This document shows, piece after piece, positions 16,062 to 24,382 of a DNA stretch of 43,367 nt (position 1 is the stretch's first letter; every line of letters begins with the position of its first letter). The stretch covers positions 1-43,367 of the forward strand of contig JAOTYM010000022.1 in assembly GCA_029861845.1 (NCBI GenBank), read 5' to 3'. This stretch comes from Gammaproteobacteria bacterium (lineage in GTDB: Bacteria > Pseudomonadota > Gammaproteobacteria > Acidiferrobacterales > SPGG2). Under the pieces are notes generated by a model. It ran no database searches and was not told the origin of the DNA. It was given only the letters and a program-made list of their open reading frames with translations. The position numbers and the translations under genes were made by a program.

Positions 16062-16355
16062 CTCGATACCAACGGCGGTGTCCAGGGACGGACCGATTTC
16101 GGCATTTATAACTAGATCAGCGATAAAATCGAGCGACGTAGGTTCACAGTTAATAATGATCAGCCGCGCACCATGCTCTTTTGCAAGCACGGCAAAGTCG
16201 GCGGCCGGGAATACGACGAGCGACGATCCGATGGCGAGAAACACATCGCACAGGGTCGTCTGTTCGGACGTGCGGCGCCTCGCCGTTTCTGGCATAGGCT
16301 GACCGAAAGAAATCGTCGCCGCGGACTTCATTGAATTGGCGGAACAACTCGGCGG
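16062..16355 (-). pseudogene. Remnant of a Sir2-family NAD-dependent deacylase (C-terminal part)
   Basis: The minus strand encodes the second half of a sirtuin: KSAATISFGQPMPE, then CDVFLAIGSSLVVFPAADF, then RLIIINCEPTSLD and the closing ADLVINAEIGPSL. These are the conserved SFGQ, GSSL and IIN motifs that bind NAD. The N-terminal Rossmann part (GAGxS, the catalytic HG) is absent. A TAA lies in frame at 16356-16358, and only one cysteine of the zinc site may persist (TGT at 16344). The reading frame has no proper stop and runs on into the antisense of the lyase gene, so the 3' end is also damaged. Confidence 0.75.
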
Positions 16356-16393
16356 TTAAACCGTAGTACCTGGCCAAAGAAGGGGATCACACC

Positions 16394-17173
16394 ATGTCTG
16401 ATGCAATTCTCGTAAACCGGGACGGACCGATTGCCACCGTCATTCTCAATAATCCGGATAAGCGTAATGCGCTGACAAAAGCGGCATGGAGCCAGCTGGC
16501 GGTGACGATGCAACAGCTGTCGGCCGTCGATGATCTGCGCTGCATCATGCTTCGTGGTGCCGGTTCAGAGGCCTTTTCCGCTGGGGCTGATATTTCTGAG
16601 TTCCCCCAAGTGCGGGCGAACGCCGCCCAAGCGGAGAACTATGGTGAAGCGGTAGACGGCGCCATACGAGCCATGCTTGATTGTCGCCATCCAACCATCG
16701 CCATGATTCTAGGTGCTTGTACCGGTGGTGCCTTGGCGATTGCCTGCGCTTGTGATCTCAGGATTTGTGGTGAATCGGCTCGCTTCGGGGTTCCCATCAA
16801 TCGCCTCGGCCATGCCTTGGCCTATCCGGAGATGAAAGTCGTATTAAGTGTTGTTAGTCGTGCGGTAGCGTTGGAGGCCCTGCTCGAGGGTCGCCTCTTA
16901 GATGCTCGGGAGTCTGAACGACGTGGGCTCGTTAATCGCGCGGTAGCGGACAGCAAGCTTGAAGAGGAGGCCTATGCCACTGCACAACGTATTGCCAAAG
17001 GGGCACCGCTTGCGGCGCGTGCGAATAAGCGCTTCGTACGCCGGCTAGACGATACAAGTGGATTAAGCCCTAAGGAGATGAGTGAAGGTTACGCGTTGTG
17101 TGATTCTGAGGACTATAAGGAGGGTGTGCGCGCTTTTTTTGCTAAAGAGAAACCTGCGTTCAAGGGCCGCTAG
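16394..17173 (+). CDS. Enoyl-CoA hydratase/isomerase (crotonase) family protein
   Basis: A 259-residue crotonase-fold protein. The oxyanion-hole segments are present: AFSAGADISEF near 55-65 and GACTGGALAIACACDLRI near 105-122. At the place where true enoyl-CoA hydratases carry a catalytic glutamate (PE followed by xxLG), this protein has PINRLG. A later PEM may or may not replace it, so hydratase activity should not be assumed. Other crotonases act as isomerases, decarboxylases or hydrolases. A broken paralogue lies at 12567-12754. Downstream is the convergent GntR gene. Confidence 0.88.
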   Translation: MSDAILVNRDGPIATVILNNPDKRNALTKAAWSQLAVTMQQLSAVDDLRCIMLRGAGSEAFSAGADISEFPQVRANAAQAENYGEAVDGAIRAMLDCRHPTIAMILGACTGGALAIACACDLRICGESARFGVPINRLGHALAYPEMKVVLSVVSRAVALEALLEGRLLDARESERRGLVNRAVADSKLEEEAYATAQRIAKGAPLAARANKRFVRRLDDTSGLSPKEMSEGYALCDSEDYKEGVRAFFAKEKPAFKGR

Positions 17174-17237
17174 GCCTGACGACTCAATCTTGCGTTCGAA
17201 TCCCCTTGAGGTCATGTAACGTAGCCAACATATTCAT

Positions 17238-17942
17238 CTACTCTGCTTCATCGAGATCGAACAACATCTGAAAACGGGCTTGCTCCGCATATTCGATATG
17301 GGTGCGGGCGGCGGCTTCGGCCGCGTCGGGATTGCGTGCCTCTATCGCTTCAACAATGGCACGGTGTTCACTGGCTGCAGTTTCAGTCCGCCCTTTAAGC
17401 GAGTAGGTCGTGCCTTGTAATAACGCTAACGCGCTGCGCAGACGGTTGAGCATCTGCAGCAGATAACGGTTATGCGTCGAGACACAAATTACTTCGTGGA
17501 ACTTGCGGTTGAGTTTTGCAAGCGCCTCAAGAGTAAGGGACTTATTGGTCGCCTGCGATTGAAGTCGTTTTAAGAGATCTAGTTCAGTGGCACTAATGTG
17601 CTGCGCCGCCAATCGGGCTGCCGCACCCTCCAGGATTTGGCGCATCGCGTAAAGCTCGGCGATTTGTTGCCGATCTAATTCCGCCACCACCACGCCGCGC
17701 CAAGATGCGAACGTCACGATACCTTCTGACTCCAGACGACGCAGCGCCTCGCGTACCGGGGTACGGCTCACATTTAGCCATTGAGCGACTTCTGTCTCCC
17801 GAATGCGCTCCCCCGGCTGAAACTTGCCGGAGTGGATAGCTTCCCGGATTTTCTCCCGTACAAGGTCGGCGCGCGGACCGGTCGCCGTTGACGACTTACC
17901 ACGCTGTTTCCTCTTCGGAAACTTGATAACCCGCTGGCTCAT
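17238..17942 (-). CDS. GntR-family transcriptional regulator (FCD domain)
   Basis: A 234-residue FadR-subfamily regulator. An N-terminal winged helix-turn-helix contains the typical GERIRETEVAQWLNVSRTPV and EALRRLESEGIV. A C-terminal FCD ligand domain follows from about residue 95. The first 30 residues are unusually basic (KFPKRKQRGK). Its ATG overlaps the TGA of the upstream flavoprotein gene by ATGA, so the two are translationally coupled. A palindrome of the GntR type lies upstream of that gene (19489-19500), so it probably represses its own operon and is released by a carboxylic-acid ligand. The ligand is unknown; the flavoprotein suggests a tricarboxylate or related acid. Confidence 0.93.
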   Translation of the reverse strand: MSQRVIKFPKRKQRGKSSTATGPRADLVREKIREAIHSGKFQPGERIRETEVAQWLNVSRTPVREALRRLESEGIVTFASWRGVVVAELDRQQIAELYAMRQILEGAAARLAAQHISATELDLLKRLQSQATNKSLTLEALAKLNRKFHEVICVSTHNRYLLQMLNRLRSALALLQGTTYSLKGRTETAASEHRAIVEAIEARNPDAAEAAARTHIEYAEQARFQMLFDLDEAE

Positions 17943-19417
17943 GTCGATCGAGTGCCCGTAGCGGCTGAGGTGCCAGCGATCTGACCGAATACGGCTCCCG
18001 CTGTCAGTCCTGTGCCTCCCGGGTAATTGTGATAGAAAATGCCACCTACCAACTCGCCGGCGGCATAAAGACCCGGGATAGGTTCCAGATCGGTATTGAG
18101 TACCTGGGCGTCGGTGTCAATCCGCAGCCCACCGAAGGTGAAGGTAACACCGCAAGTCACGGCATAGGCTTCGAACGGGGGTTCATCGATCGTATTAGCC
18201 CAATTTGATTTGGGCACAGCCAGGCCGTTAGTCGACCGACCATCTTTGACGCTCGGGTCAAAGGGTGTGTTGGTATTTACCGCCGCGTTGTATTCCCGCA
18301 CGGTGGCCAAGGCACGAGCAGCATCTACCGCTTCTAGTTTTTCAACCAGCGCCTCCAATGAATCTGCTTTTACCTTAGTAACCTGACGAATTCGGTATTC
18401 GTCGCGGAGTAAGTGCACCACTTTGTTGTCAAAAATCTGCCATGCGAACTGTCCCGGCTGACGCAGGATAACACTTCCATACTTCGCATAGGTGTAGTTG
18501 CGGAAGTCGGCCCCTTCGTCGACGAACCGTTCGCCATTGGCATTAATCATAATCCCCAAGGGATACGAATGTTTTTGAAAGTTATCGCCAACAGTGAGGT
18601 CACCGAATTCCGGGGCGTTACGGTCCCAGCCAACCGCGTGGCAGCCAGACCAATGCCCGAACGGCGCGGCGCCGATATCCATTGCCATGCGGATGCCGTC
18701 ACCAATGTTGAATCGAGTGCCGCGAACTTTGGCCAAATCCCAACTTGGTCCTAGATAACGGGCGCGCCATTCGTGGTTGGCCTCGAAGCCGCCGCTGGCC
18801 AACACGACCGCATCGGCCTGCAGATCGACAGTTCGTCCACCCGTTTTCACGCGAACGCCGTACACGCCTCTATCGTTGTGTATCAGGCTTAACGCCCGGG
18901 TTGAGTAATGAATGTTGATGCCCGATTTTTTTACCGCAGCGGTGAGTGTATCGACCAAACCTGGCCCCCCACCCGAAACCTCCACCGTAAGACCGCCCCA
19001 AAACTTGAACCTACCGTCAATCTTAAACGCCTGTCGCCCGTACATGGGCACAAAGCGAACGCCGTTGGTACGCATCCATCTTAGCGTCGGCCGGCTGCGG
19101 CGAACTAAAAGCTCGACCAGATCCGGGTCGCAACGATAGTCGGTTACACGGCCCATATCATCGAAGAACTGGGCTTCGGTGTAGGTACCGAAATCAGTAC
19201 GGGCAATTTCCTCGTCAGACAAATCCGGCATCAAGATCCGCAGATCCTCGACACCGTCATACACCACTCGCATGGCGCCGGCCGTGAATCGGCTGTTGCC
19301 ACCCGCCTCATCTTCCGGAGCACGTTCGAGCACGGTGACCTTCGCCCCCTGTTCGCGTGCGGCCAACGCGGCGCAAAACGCGGCATTGCCCCCACCGACC
19401 ACCATCACCGCTTTCAT
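17939..19417 (-). CDS. FAD-dependent tricarballylate dehydrogenase-like flavoprotein (TcuA family)
   Basis: A 492-residue flavoprotein of the fumarate reductase/succinate dehydrogenase flavin family, closest in layout to TcuA, which oxidises tricarballylate to cis-aconitate. The FAD motif VVGGGNAAFCAALAARE starts at residue 5, and GGNSRFTAGAMR follows. The C-terminal FTFGGLRIDTDAQVL, LYAAGELVGG and GGTGLTAGAVFGQIAG are the flavin-closing motifs. The start at 19417 (MKAVMVVGGG) is preferred over an upstream ATG at 19453 because it places the FAD motif at the usual distance. No TcuB-like electron-transfer partner or TcuC transporter is nearby, so the substrate is uncertain. It is coupled to the GntR gene. 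Confidence 0.85.
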   Translation of the reverse strand: MKAVMVVGGGNAAFCAALAAREQGAKVTVLERAPEDEAGGNSRFTAGAMRVVYDGVEDLRILMPDLSDEEIARTDFGTYTEAQFFDDMGRVTDYRCDPDLVELLVRRSRPTLRWMRTNGVRFVPMYGRQAFKIDGRFKFWGGLTVEVSGGGPGLVDTLTAAVKKSGINIHYSTRALSLIHNDRGVYGVRVKTGGRTVDLQADAVVLASGGFEANHEWRARYLGPSWDLAKVRGTRFNIGDGIRMAMDIGAAPFGHWSGCHAVGWDRNAPEFGDLTVGDNFQKHSYPLGIMINANGERFVDEGADFRNYTYAKYGSVILRQPGQFAWQIFDNKVVHLLRDEYRIRQVTKVKADSLEALVEKLEAVDAARALATVREYNAAVNTNTPFDPSVKDGRSTNGLAVPKSNWANTIDEPPFEAYAVTCGVTFTFGGLRIDTDAQVLNTDLEPIPGLYAAGELVGGIFYHNYPGGTGLTAGAVFGQIAGTSAATGTRST

Positions 19418-19959
19418 CGCGTCGCTAGATCTTCCGGCTGACCTCAAACACATCGGCTACGCTTATCAGGTTAGCGGGTTCGTGTGCAATTGTATACAAT
19501 CTTTTCCCGGCAGGGGCATGCTCATTGAGTCTGATCGGCAGCCGCTGCCCTACGGGCTTCGGCTCGCAGCTCAGTTGCAGTCGGACGAGATGCGATCGAG
19601 GTAGCATCGCGTCTTGCAACCCTGCTCCGTAAAGCAAAGGCTGGTCACGCCTCAGTATGACGACAAGGGCCACGAGCCGTCTAACATCGCGCTCCACTTG
19701 GTATACGAAGGTCCGCTTACTGGTCTTACCCCGGTTTCGTGGACACCGAGATCGGGCGCGCCGCGCTAGCGGCGGTACATTCCCTAAGGCGATTTGAACC
19801 TTATACTAGTGGCCCATGGTGCCGTTTGAGGTGGCGGCGTAACATAGTTGGGCCACTCCACCCAAGGGAGGTGCAGCGGTTGAACACTCTGAAGTCTTCG
19901 TAATCCAACAGGTAGTGTTAGCATGCCTCTAATGCGCGTGATTCCGGTGGCTAAATATC
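19418..19959. other. Long intergenic region with operator and possible remnants
   Basis: This 540-base gap separates the GntR/flavoprotein operon from the ExbB-like operon. It holds the palindrome at 19489-19500. Between about 19660 and 19720 a forward frame reads YDDKGHEPSNIALHLVYEGP, which looks coding but is interrupted by stops and is not recognised. The adjacent TGGTCTTACCCCGGTTTCGT and GGACACC (19721-19747) faintly resemble an IS3-type element end. No complete gene is seen. Confidence 0.4.
19489..19500. promoter_or_regulatory. Perfect 12-bp palindrome, probable GntR operator
   Basis: ATTGTATACAAT is a perfect inverted repeat and fits the GntR-family pattern with GT-n-n-AC in its centre. 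It lies 72 bases upstream of the flavoprotein start, where the operon promoter is expected. The regulator encoded by the second gene of that operon is the natural candidate to bind it, giving autoregulation. Confidence 0.6.
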
Positions 19960-20658
19960 ATGGCGTTAACATCCGACCAGTGGCGTATAGAAGACGGTAA
20001 ATCGGCAGTCGGTGCCGTGGAGACAACCGGCTTGCTACACCGGTACCTGCTGGTTTTGCGCTTTGCGCTAGTTAACATTGTTGCCATTGGATTGCTGGCC
20101 GCCGTCCTTCTGCAAGGCTGGCTAGCGGGCGCACTTGTCGACTACACCATGTGGCTGTCGCTGGGCATCTTTGGTGTTTTCCTGTTTGGCATGATCCTTT
20201 GCGGGGCTAAGATCTGGCGCACAAGCGTGGAGCTCAATGACGTTAGAGCCGGTACACCTAGGCGCGCATCCGGAGCCGGCAAATATCTTACCGCCGTCCA
20301 TGGCTACTCGGCGGAGAGTCGTTCCATTATTGCTAATTCATTGCGCCTGCGAATGAATAACTACATCTCAATTGTGCGGCAGATTGCTAATACGCTGGTC
20401 TTTCTGGGGCTGGTGGGGACGGTTATCGGGTTCATCTTTGCGCTGTCTGGGGTAAATCCGGAACTATCCGCAACTGTGGACAACATCGCACCGATGGTGG
20501 CAACTCTGATCGAGGGTATGTCAATAGCGTTGTACACTACCTTGATCGGCGCCGTGCTTCACGTATGGCTGATGATTAATCATGGCATTCTCGTTACTGG
20601 CACGGTACATCTGTTTAGCGCCATCGTGGAACTAGGTGAGCGCCGTGTGGGAAGTTGA
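19960..20658 (+). CDS. ExbB/TolQ/MotA-type proton channel family protein
   Basis: A 232-residue inner-membrane protein with hydrophobic segments at about 31-55, 62-84, 143-165 and 179-207. The last two carry the family signature: NTLVFLGLVGTVIGFIFAL and then EGMSIALYTTLIGAV, with threonines at the positions that line the proton path in TolQ and ExbB. A cytoplasmic loop of about 55 residues separates the second and third helices. The extra N-terminal helix gives a total of four rather than the usual three. It overlaps the next gene by 23 bases; that gene encodes a TolR/ExbD-like partner. The pair should form a proton-driven motor in the inner membrane. What the motor drives is unknown. Confidence 0.85.
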   Translation: MALTSDQWRIEDGKSAVGAVETTGLLHRYLLVLRFALVNIVAIGLLAAVLLQGWLAGALVDYTMWLSLGIFGVFLFGMILCGAKIWRTSVELNDVRAGTPRRASGAGKYLTAVHGYSAESRSIIANSLRLRMNNYISIVRQIANTLVFLGLVGTVIGFIFALSGVNPELSATVDNIAPMVATLIEGMSIALYTTLIGAVLHVWLMINHGILVTGTVHLFSAIVELGERRVGS

Positions 20659-21244
20659 CGAGCTCGAGAGCGACACCACTGGAACGGTGTTCCGCGATGT
20701 ACTCATGTTAGCGCTCGTGGGGTTCGTGGCGATGGTGATCATGCTGTTGCCACACTTGAGCAAGACCGAGCAGGAAAGCCAAGATCATCGTGCGCCTGGT
20801 AACGTGGTCATCGAAATGCACTGGCCCAACGATCTGCCGGTGGATGTTGACCTCTGGGTACAGGCACCGGGCGACGTACCGGTGGGTTTTTTCAATCAAC
20901 ACAGCCATTATTTCAGCCTATTGCGTGATGATCTCGGACTAGAGGCGGACCCCACGGACCGGAACTACGAAGTGTGCTACAGCCGTGGCATTCCTGCCGG
21001 TGAATACATCGCCAACGTCCATATGTATGGTCCGTTACCAGCCGGGATGACCGTCGCTGTGACGGTCGTAATCAGCGTGCGGCAGAAGTACGACGATTTG
21101 CGGCAGGTACTTCACACAAAGGTGGAACTCACACGTCGCAACCAGGAGGAAACCGCTTTTCGGTTTAAGCTGGACGAGCGCGGTGAACTGCTGCCGGGCA
21201 GCGTGACCACACTGAGGCGTCGGCTAGTGACCGCGTCATCGTAA
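20636..21244 (+). CDS. ExbD/TolR-like protein with a YfaP/DUF2135-like periplasmic domain
   Basis: A 202-residue protein beginning GTG at 20636 inside the previous gene. One membrane helix covers about 20-40, preceded by FRD and continuing VLMLALVGFVAMVIML. D21 sits where ExbD and TolR have their essential protonatable aspartate (consensus FxDVxLxLL). After a short linker, residues 57-150 look like a YfaP-type beta-sandwich: VVIEMHWPNDLPVDVDLWV, an acidic LEADPTD stretch, and GIPAGEYIANVHMYG. This replaces the usual TolR/ExbD periplasmic domain. The rest (150-202) is basic and charged. Its partner is the ExbB-like protein upstream. I know of no characterised system with this combination. Confidence 0.7.
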   Translation: MSAVWEVDELESDTTGTVFRDVLMLALVGFVAMVIMLLPHLSKTEQESQDHRAPGNVVIEMHWPNDLPVDVDLWVQAPGDVPVGFFNQHSHYFSLLRDDLGLEADPTDRNYEVCYSRGIPAGEYIANVHMYGPLPAGMTVAVTVVISVRQKYDDLRQVLHTKVELTRRNQEETAFRFKLDERGELLPGSVTTLRRRLVTASS

Positions 21245-21246
21245 AT

Positions 21247-21765
21247 ATGGATACATTGATACTGCTATTTGCTGCCTCCATTGGTGTCGCGGCGCTGCTC
21301 GCGGCAATCGCAATCTGGGCACCGCGCGCAACGCCGATACGTGCCACCGCGGTCTTGGTAACGGCGCTTTTTATTCCGCTTGCCTACCTTGGGTTGACCG
21401 AGATCTTAAGTCAGCCGAAACCCATGGGGCACGAGTGGTTCAAACGCCACGTGGATGAGGCTACGATACTCGGCGTCAGTATCGATGAAGGAAAAGCGAT
21501 ATATCTGTGGCTCAGACTCGACCGTTCGCTCGAGCCGCGTTATTACAAGCTGCCTTGGCGAATGCAGTTGGCCGAGAAGCTACAAAACCTGATCGACGAG
21601 GCCATTAAAGAAAACGCCACGGTGAAGATAAAGAGCCCATTTTCTCGCAAATCCTTTGATGACCTGGGAGATCTTAACATCGAAATCATTCTGCCGCCGC
21701 TGCCACCGCAAAAGCTGCCACCGCAGCCTCCACAGTTCTTTAATCCGCGACAACGTGCCGTCTGA
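21247..21765 (+). CDS. Two-TM membrane protein with proline-rich C-terminus, third gene of ExbB/ExbD-like operon
   Basis: A 172-residue protein starting two bases after the previous stop. Hydrophobic helices at about 3-24 and 32-53 are followed by a soluble domain with mixed strands and a helix (about 60-148). The tail at 150-167 is proline-rich (LPPLPPQKLPPQPPQ). A proline-rich segment recalls TonB, but here it is at the C-terminus and short, and no TonB C-terminal domain is present. I do not recognise a family. Tight coupling to the ExbB-like and ExbD-like genes argues that it is a third component of the same complex, perhaps the effector or anchor. Confidence 0.75.
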   Translation: MDTLILLFAASIGVAALLAAIAIWAPRATPIRATAVLVTALFIPLAYLGLTEILSQPKPMGHEWFKRHVDEATILGVSIDEGKAIYLWLRLDRSLEPRYYKLPWRMQLAEKLQNLIDEAIKENATVKIKSPFSRKSFDDLGDLNIEIILPPLPPQKLPPQPPQFFNPRQRAV

Positions 21766-21980
21766 CCAAGATGGGCTGCATTACTTTGCCCCGGTGGAGG
21801 TATGACCTGCTGTAACGTTGGTTCTCTGTTCACCTCCCACAATAACGTCCTTCTCCGTGTACAACCGAATTGCCAAGACGGTAACACACTAATGCTCAGG
21901 CTATAAGAACCCGCGCCCTTGGTCTTGGCGACTAGTATGCTTGGGAACCAGCGATTTTCTCGACGACCCATAAAAGTCAA

Positions 21981-22730
21981 TCACACGGTACGCCCACCGT
22001 CGATCTCGAGCTCGATGCCGGTGATGAGCTCCGCTTCATCAGACGCCAGGAACAAGGCACCATTGGCGACATCCCTTGGCGTGCTCAGCCGTCCCCACGG
22101 GATGGTAGCGATGAATGCGGCGCGATTCTCTGATGTGTCGGCCTTACCCATGAAAGACTCTAGCAGTCCGGTTTCACCAATCACTGGCGCCAGCACATTC
22201 ACCCGAATCTTGTCGGGTGCGAGTTCTAGCGCCATCGATTTTGACATGATGTGTACGGCGCCCTTACTGCCGTTGTACCAAGTTAGCCCCGGACGGGGTC
22301 GTAGACCCGCGGTCGAACCGACGTTCAGGATTACACCGCCGCCTCGTCGGCGAAATATGGGAATCACCGCCCGTGCCGTCAGATAGATCGACTTGACGTT
22401 GACATCGAACACGCGATCAAACGTAGCCTCATCGACATCGAGCAGCGGTTGATTACGATGGGTAGTGCCAGCATTGTTTACCAGGATGTCAAGGTCACCA
22501 AATTTCGTCAATGCCGTCTCAACCATATGTTGGACATCACCTGCTTTGCTGACGTCCACCGCCACAGAGGTGGCGCTCTCGCCGATTTCTTTAGCTACCA
22601 GTGCAGCACCGTCCGCGTCGATATCAGCCACCAGCACCTTTGCGCCTTCGGCTGCGAAGCGTCGAGCGATCCCAGCCCCGAACCCGGATGCAGCACCAGT
22701 CACGATAGCGATCTTGCCCTCGATTCTCAT
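21981..22730 (-). CDS. SDR-family oxidoreductase
   Basis: A 249-residue classical short-chain dehydrogenase. The cofactor motif TGAASGFGAGIA is at 11-22, and D in VLVADIDADG favours NAD over NADP. NNAG is near 87. The catalytic serine is in LNVGSTAG, and YNGSKGA supplies the tyrosine and lysine. The end GIELEIDGGRTV is typical. It diverges from an MmgE/PrpD-family gene, with a 17-base inverted repeat between them, so the two may share a regulator. The substrate is unknown. Confidence 0.93.
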   Translation of the reverse strand: MRIEGKIAIVTGAASGFGAGIARRFAAEGAKVLVADIDADGAALVAKEIGESATSVAVDVSKAGDVQHMVETALTKFGDLDILVNNAGTTHRNQPLLDVDEATFDRVFDVNVKSIYLTARAVIPIFRRRGGGVILNVGSTAGLRPRPGLTWYNGSKGAVHIMSKSMALELAPDKIRVNVLAPVIGETGLLESFMGKADTSENRAAFIATIPWGRLSTPRDVANGALFLASDEAELITGIELEIDGGRTV

Positions 22731-22828
22731 GCGTTCTACTTATCCTCGCTCTTATGTTTCGCGAGGTCGAGTTTAACATCCGTTTTTGCCGGTATCATCT
22801 GGCCGTAACATGTTGATGTAAGGCTACG

Positions 22829-22845
22829 CGACATCTATGATGTCG
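22829..22845. promoter_or_regulatory. 17-bp inverted repeat in the SDR / MmgE-PrpD divergent gap
   Basis: CGACATC-TAT-GATGTCG has perfect seven-base arms and a three-base spacer. It sits 41 bases before the MmgE/PrpD start and 98 bases before the SDR start. The shape fits a dimeric regulator such as a GntR or TetR protein. No regulator gene is immediately adjacent. Confidence 0.45.
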
Positions 22846-22886
22846 GTTTCCAGCAACATAACGACATATTGCGATTAGGGTATCCT

Positions 22887-24299
22887 ATGAGTAATCCGAC
22901 TCAACGTTTGTCTAAGTTTGTGGCCACGATTTCTTATGATCAGTTACCAAGTGAAGTGACTGAACGTACTAAGTTGTTGGTTACAGACTTGACCGGGATT
23001 GCCGTGAGGGCGCGACATCAAGCAGAATCGACCCCCAGTCTGCTTGCTGCCACCAAGGAACTTGGTCTGGCGAGCGGAAGCGCCAGTGTCGTCGGTGACA
23101 CGAATACATACGCGCCACCCGGTGCCGCACTGATAAACGGCACGCTTGCGCACTCGCTCGATTTCGATGATACCCATGCACGTGGTTCTATTCATCCGAG
23201 CGCGCCAATCGTGCCAGCGGCGTGGGCCGCGGCAGAGATGGTCGGGGCCAGTGGGCGCGAATTGATCGCCGCTATCGTTGCCGGTTATGAGGTACAAATC
23301 CGCCTGAGTCTGGCGCTGGTCCCCAAGGACCATTATCGACGTGGATTTCATCCAACCGCCACTTGCGGCACTTTTGGGGCGGCGGCGGCGGCGGCGCGGA
23401 TATTTGGTCTTTCAATCGATCAGGTCGCCAATGCGTTTGGTGTTTGTCTGAGTCAGGCGGCGGGTTCCATGCAGTTTCTGGTCGACGGTGCTTGGACCAA
23501 GCGATTCCATGTCGGGTATGCCGCGATGAACGGGCTGGTGGCCGCCAGTTTCGCCCGCGCCGGATTCAGGGGCGCAGTGGATGCGATCGAGGGCAAAGCC
23601 GGTTTTTTACATGCCTATGCGCCACATCCAGTGATCGAACATGCGATCGATGGTTTGGGAGATCGCTATGAGACAATGGCGATCGCGATAAAGCCCTATC
23701 CGGCTTGCCGTTATAGCCATGCCGCCATCGATGCGTTGCTCGCATTACGAGAACATCACCACATTGATCCTCAAGACATAGAATCGATTGAAATCGGGTT
23801 GCCACGTACAGGGTGGAATCTCATCGGTGACCCCGAAGCGGGTAAACAACAGCCGCGAAACATAGTGGACGGACAATTCTCGATGCCGTTTGTGGCAGCG
23901 GTGGCAATGCGCCAAGGTTGTTTCGAGTGGGACCACTACGAAAATCATCTTAACAATGCGGATACGTTGGCGTTATGTAGACGGGTGACGAGTAGCGTTG
24001 ATAGTCGCGCCGAAGCCGAGTTTCCTGCCAACATGAGTGGCGCTGCGAAGATCCGCACCAGGCACGGCGAGTTCGAGAAGTTTGTCGCAGTCCCCAAGGG
24101 AGAACCTGATAATTTTGTTACCCCGGGCGAAGTGCGTGCGAAATTCGACGCGCTTGTTGCTCCCTATCTTTCCCAAAAGAAACGCAATGCACTGACTGCC
24201 GCATTACTGTCACTAGAGCGGATCGATGATGTGGGTAGCGTGCTACGGTTGACGCACGCGGACAGCACTGTCACATCCAAAGTGGTGGCTCACGTCTAA
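22887..24299 (+). CDS. MmgE/PrpD family protein
   Basis: A 470-residue protein of the MmgE/PrpD (2-methylcitrate dehydratase / cis-aconitate decarboxylase) superfamily. The N-terminal helical domain has the characteristic ALINGTLAHSLDFDDTH motif and then HPSAPIVPAAWAAAEM. Further along are GFHPTATCGTFGAAAAAARI and KPYPACRYSHAAIDA, all family hallmarks. ATG at 22887 is chosen over an in-frame TTG at 22869 because the protein then starts MSNPTQRLS like its relatives. The reaction would be dehydration, isomerisation or decarboxylation of a tricarboxylic acid. The nearby TcuA-like gene also handles such acids. An MFS transporter gene follows 83 bases later. Confidence 0.9.
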   Translation: MSNPTQRLSKFVATISYDQLPSEVTERTKLLVTDLTGIAVRARHQAESTPSLLAATKELGLASGSASVVGDTNTYAPPGAALINGTLAHSLDFDDTHARGSIHPSAPIVPAAWAAAEMVGASGRELIAAIVAGYEVQIRLSLALVPKDHYRRGFHPTATCGTFGAAAAAARIFGLSIDQVANAFGVCLSQAAGSMQFLVDGAWTKRFHVGYAAMNGLVAASFARAGFRGAVDAIEGKAGFLHAYAPHPVIEHAIDGLGDRYETMAIAIKPYPACRYSHAAIDALLALREHHHIDPQDIESIEIGLPRTGWNLIGDPEAGKQQPRNIVDGQFSMPFVAAVAMRQGCFEWDHYENHLNNADTLALCRRVTSSVDSRAEAEFPANMSGAAKIRTRHGEFEKFVAVPKGEPDNFVTPGEVRAKFDALVAPYLSQKKRNALTAALLSLERIDDVGSVLRLTHADSTVTSKVVAHV

Positions 24300-24382
24300 A
24301 TCAAGCCTTGGTTTTAATGCCCGACGATCAGCATTTTAGTTCCCGCATCGTCGCATCTTACTAAGGTACTAAAGAGTAAGCT

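Noticed and set aside
19721-19747. Possible IS3-type terminal inverted repeat
   Set aside because: The text TTACCCCGGTTTCGTGGACA is reminiscent of IS3-family ends, but no transposase, second end or target duplication is visible, so it was not called as a mobile element.
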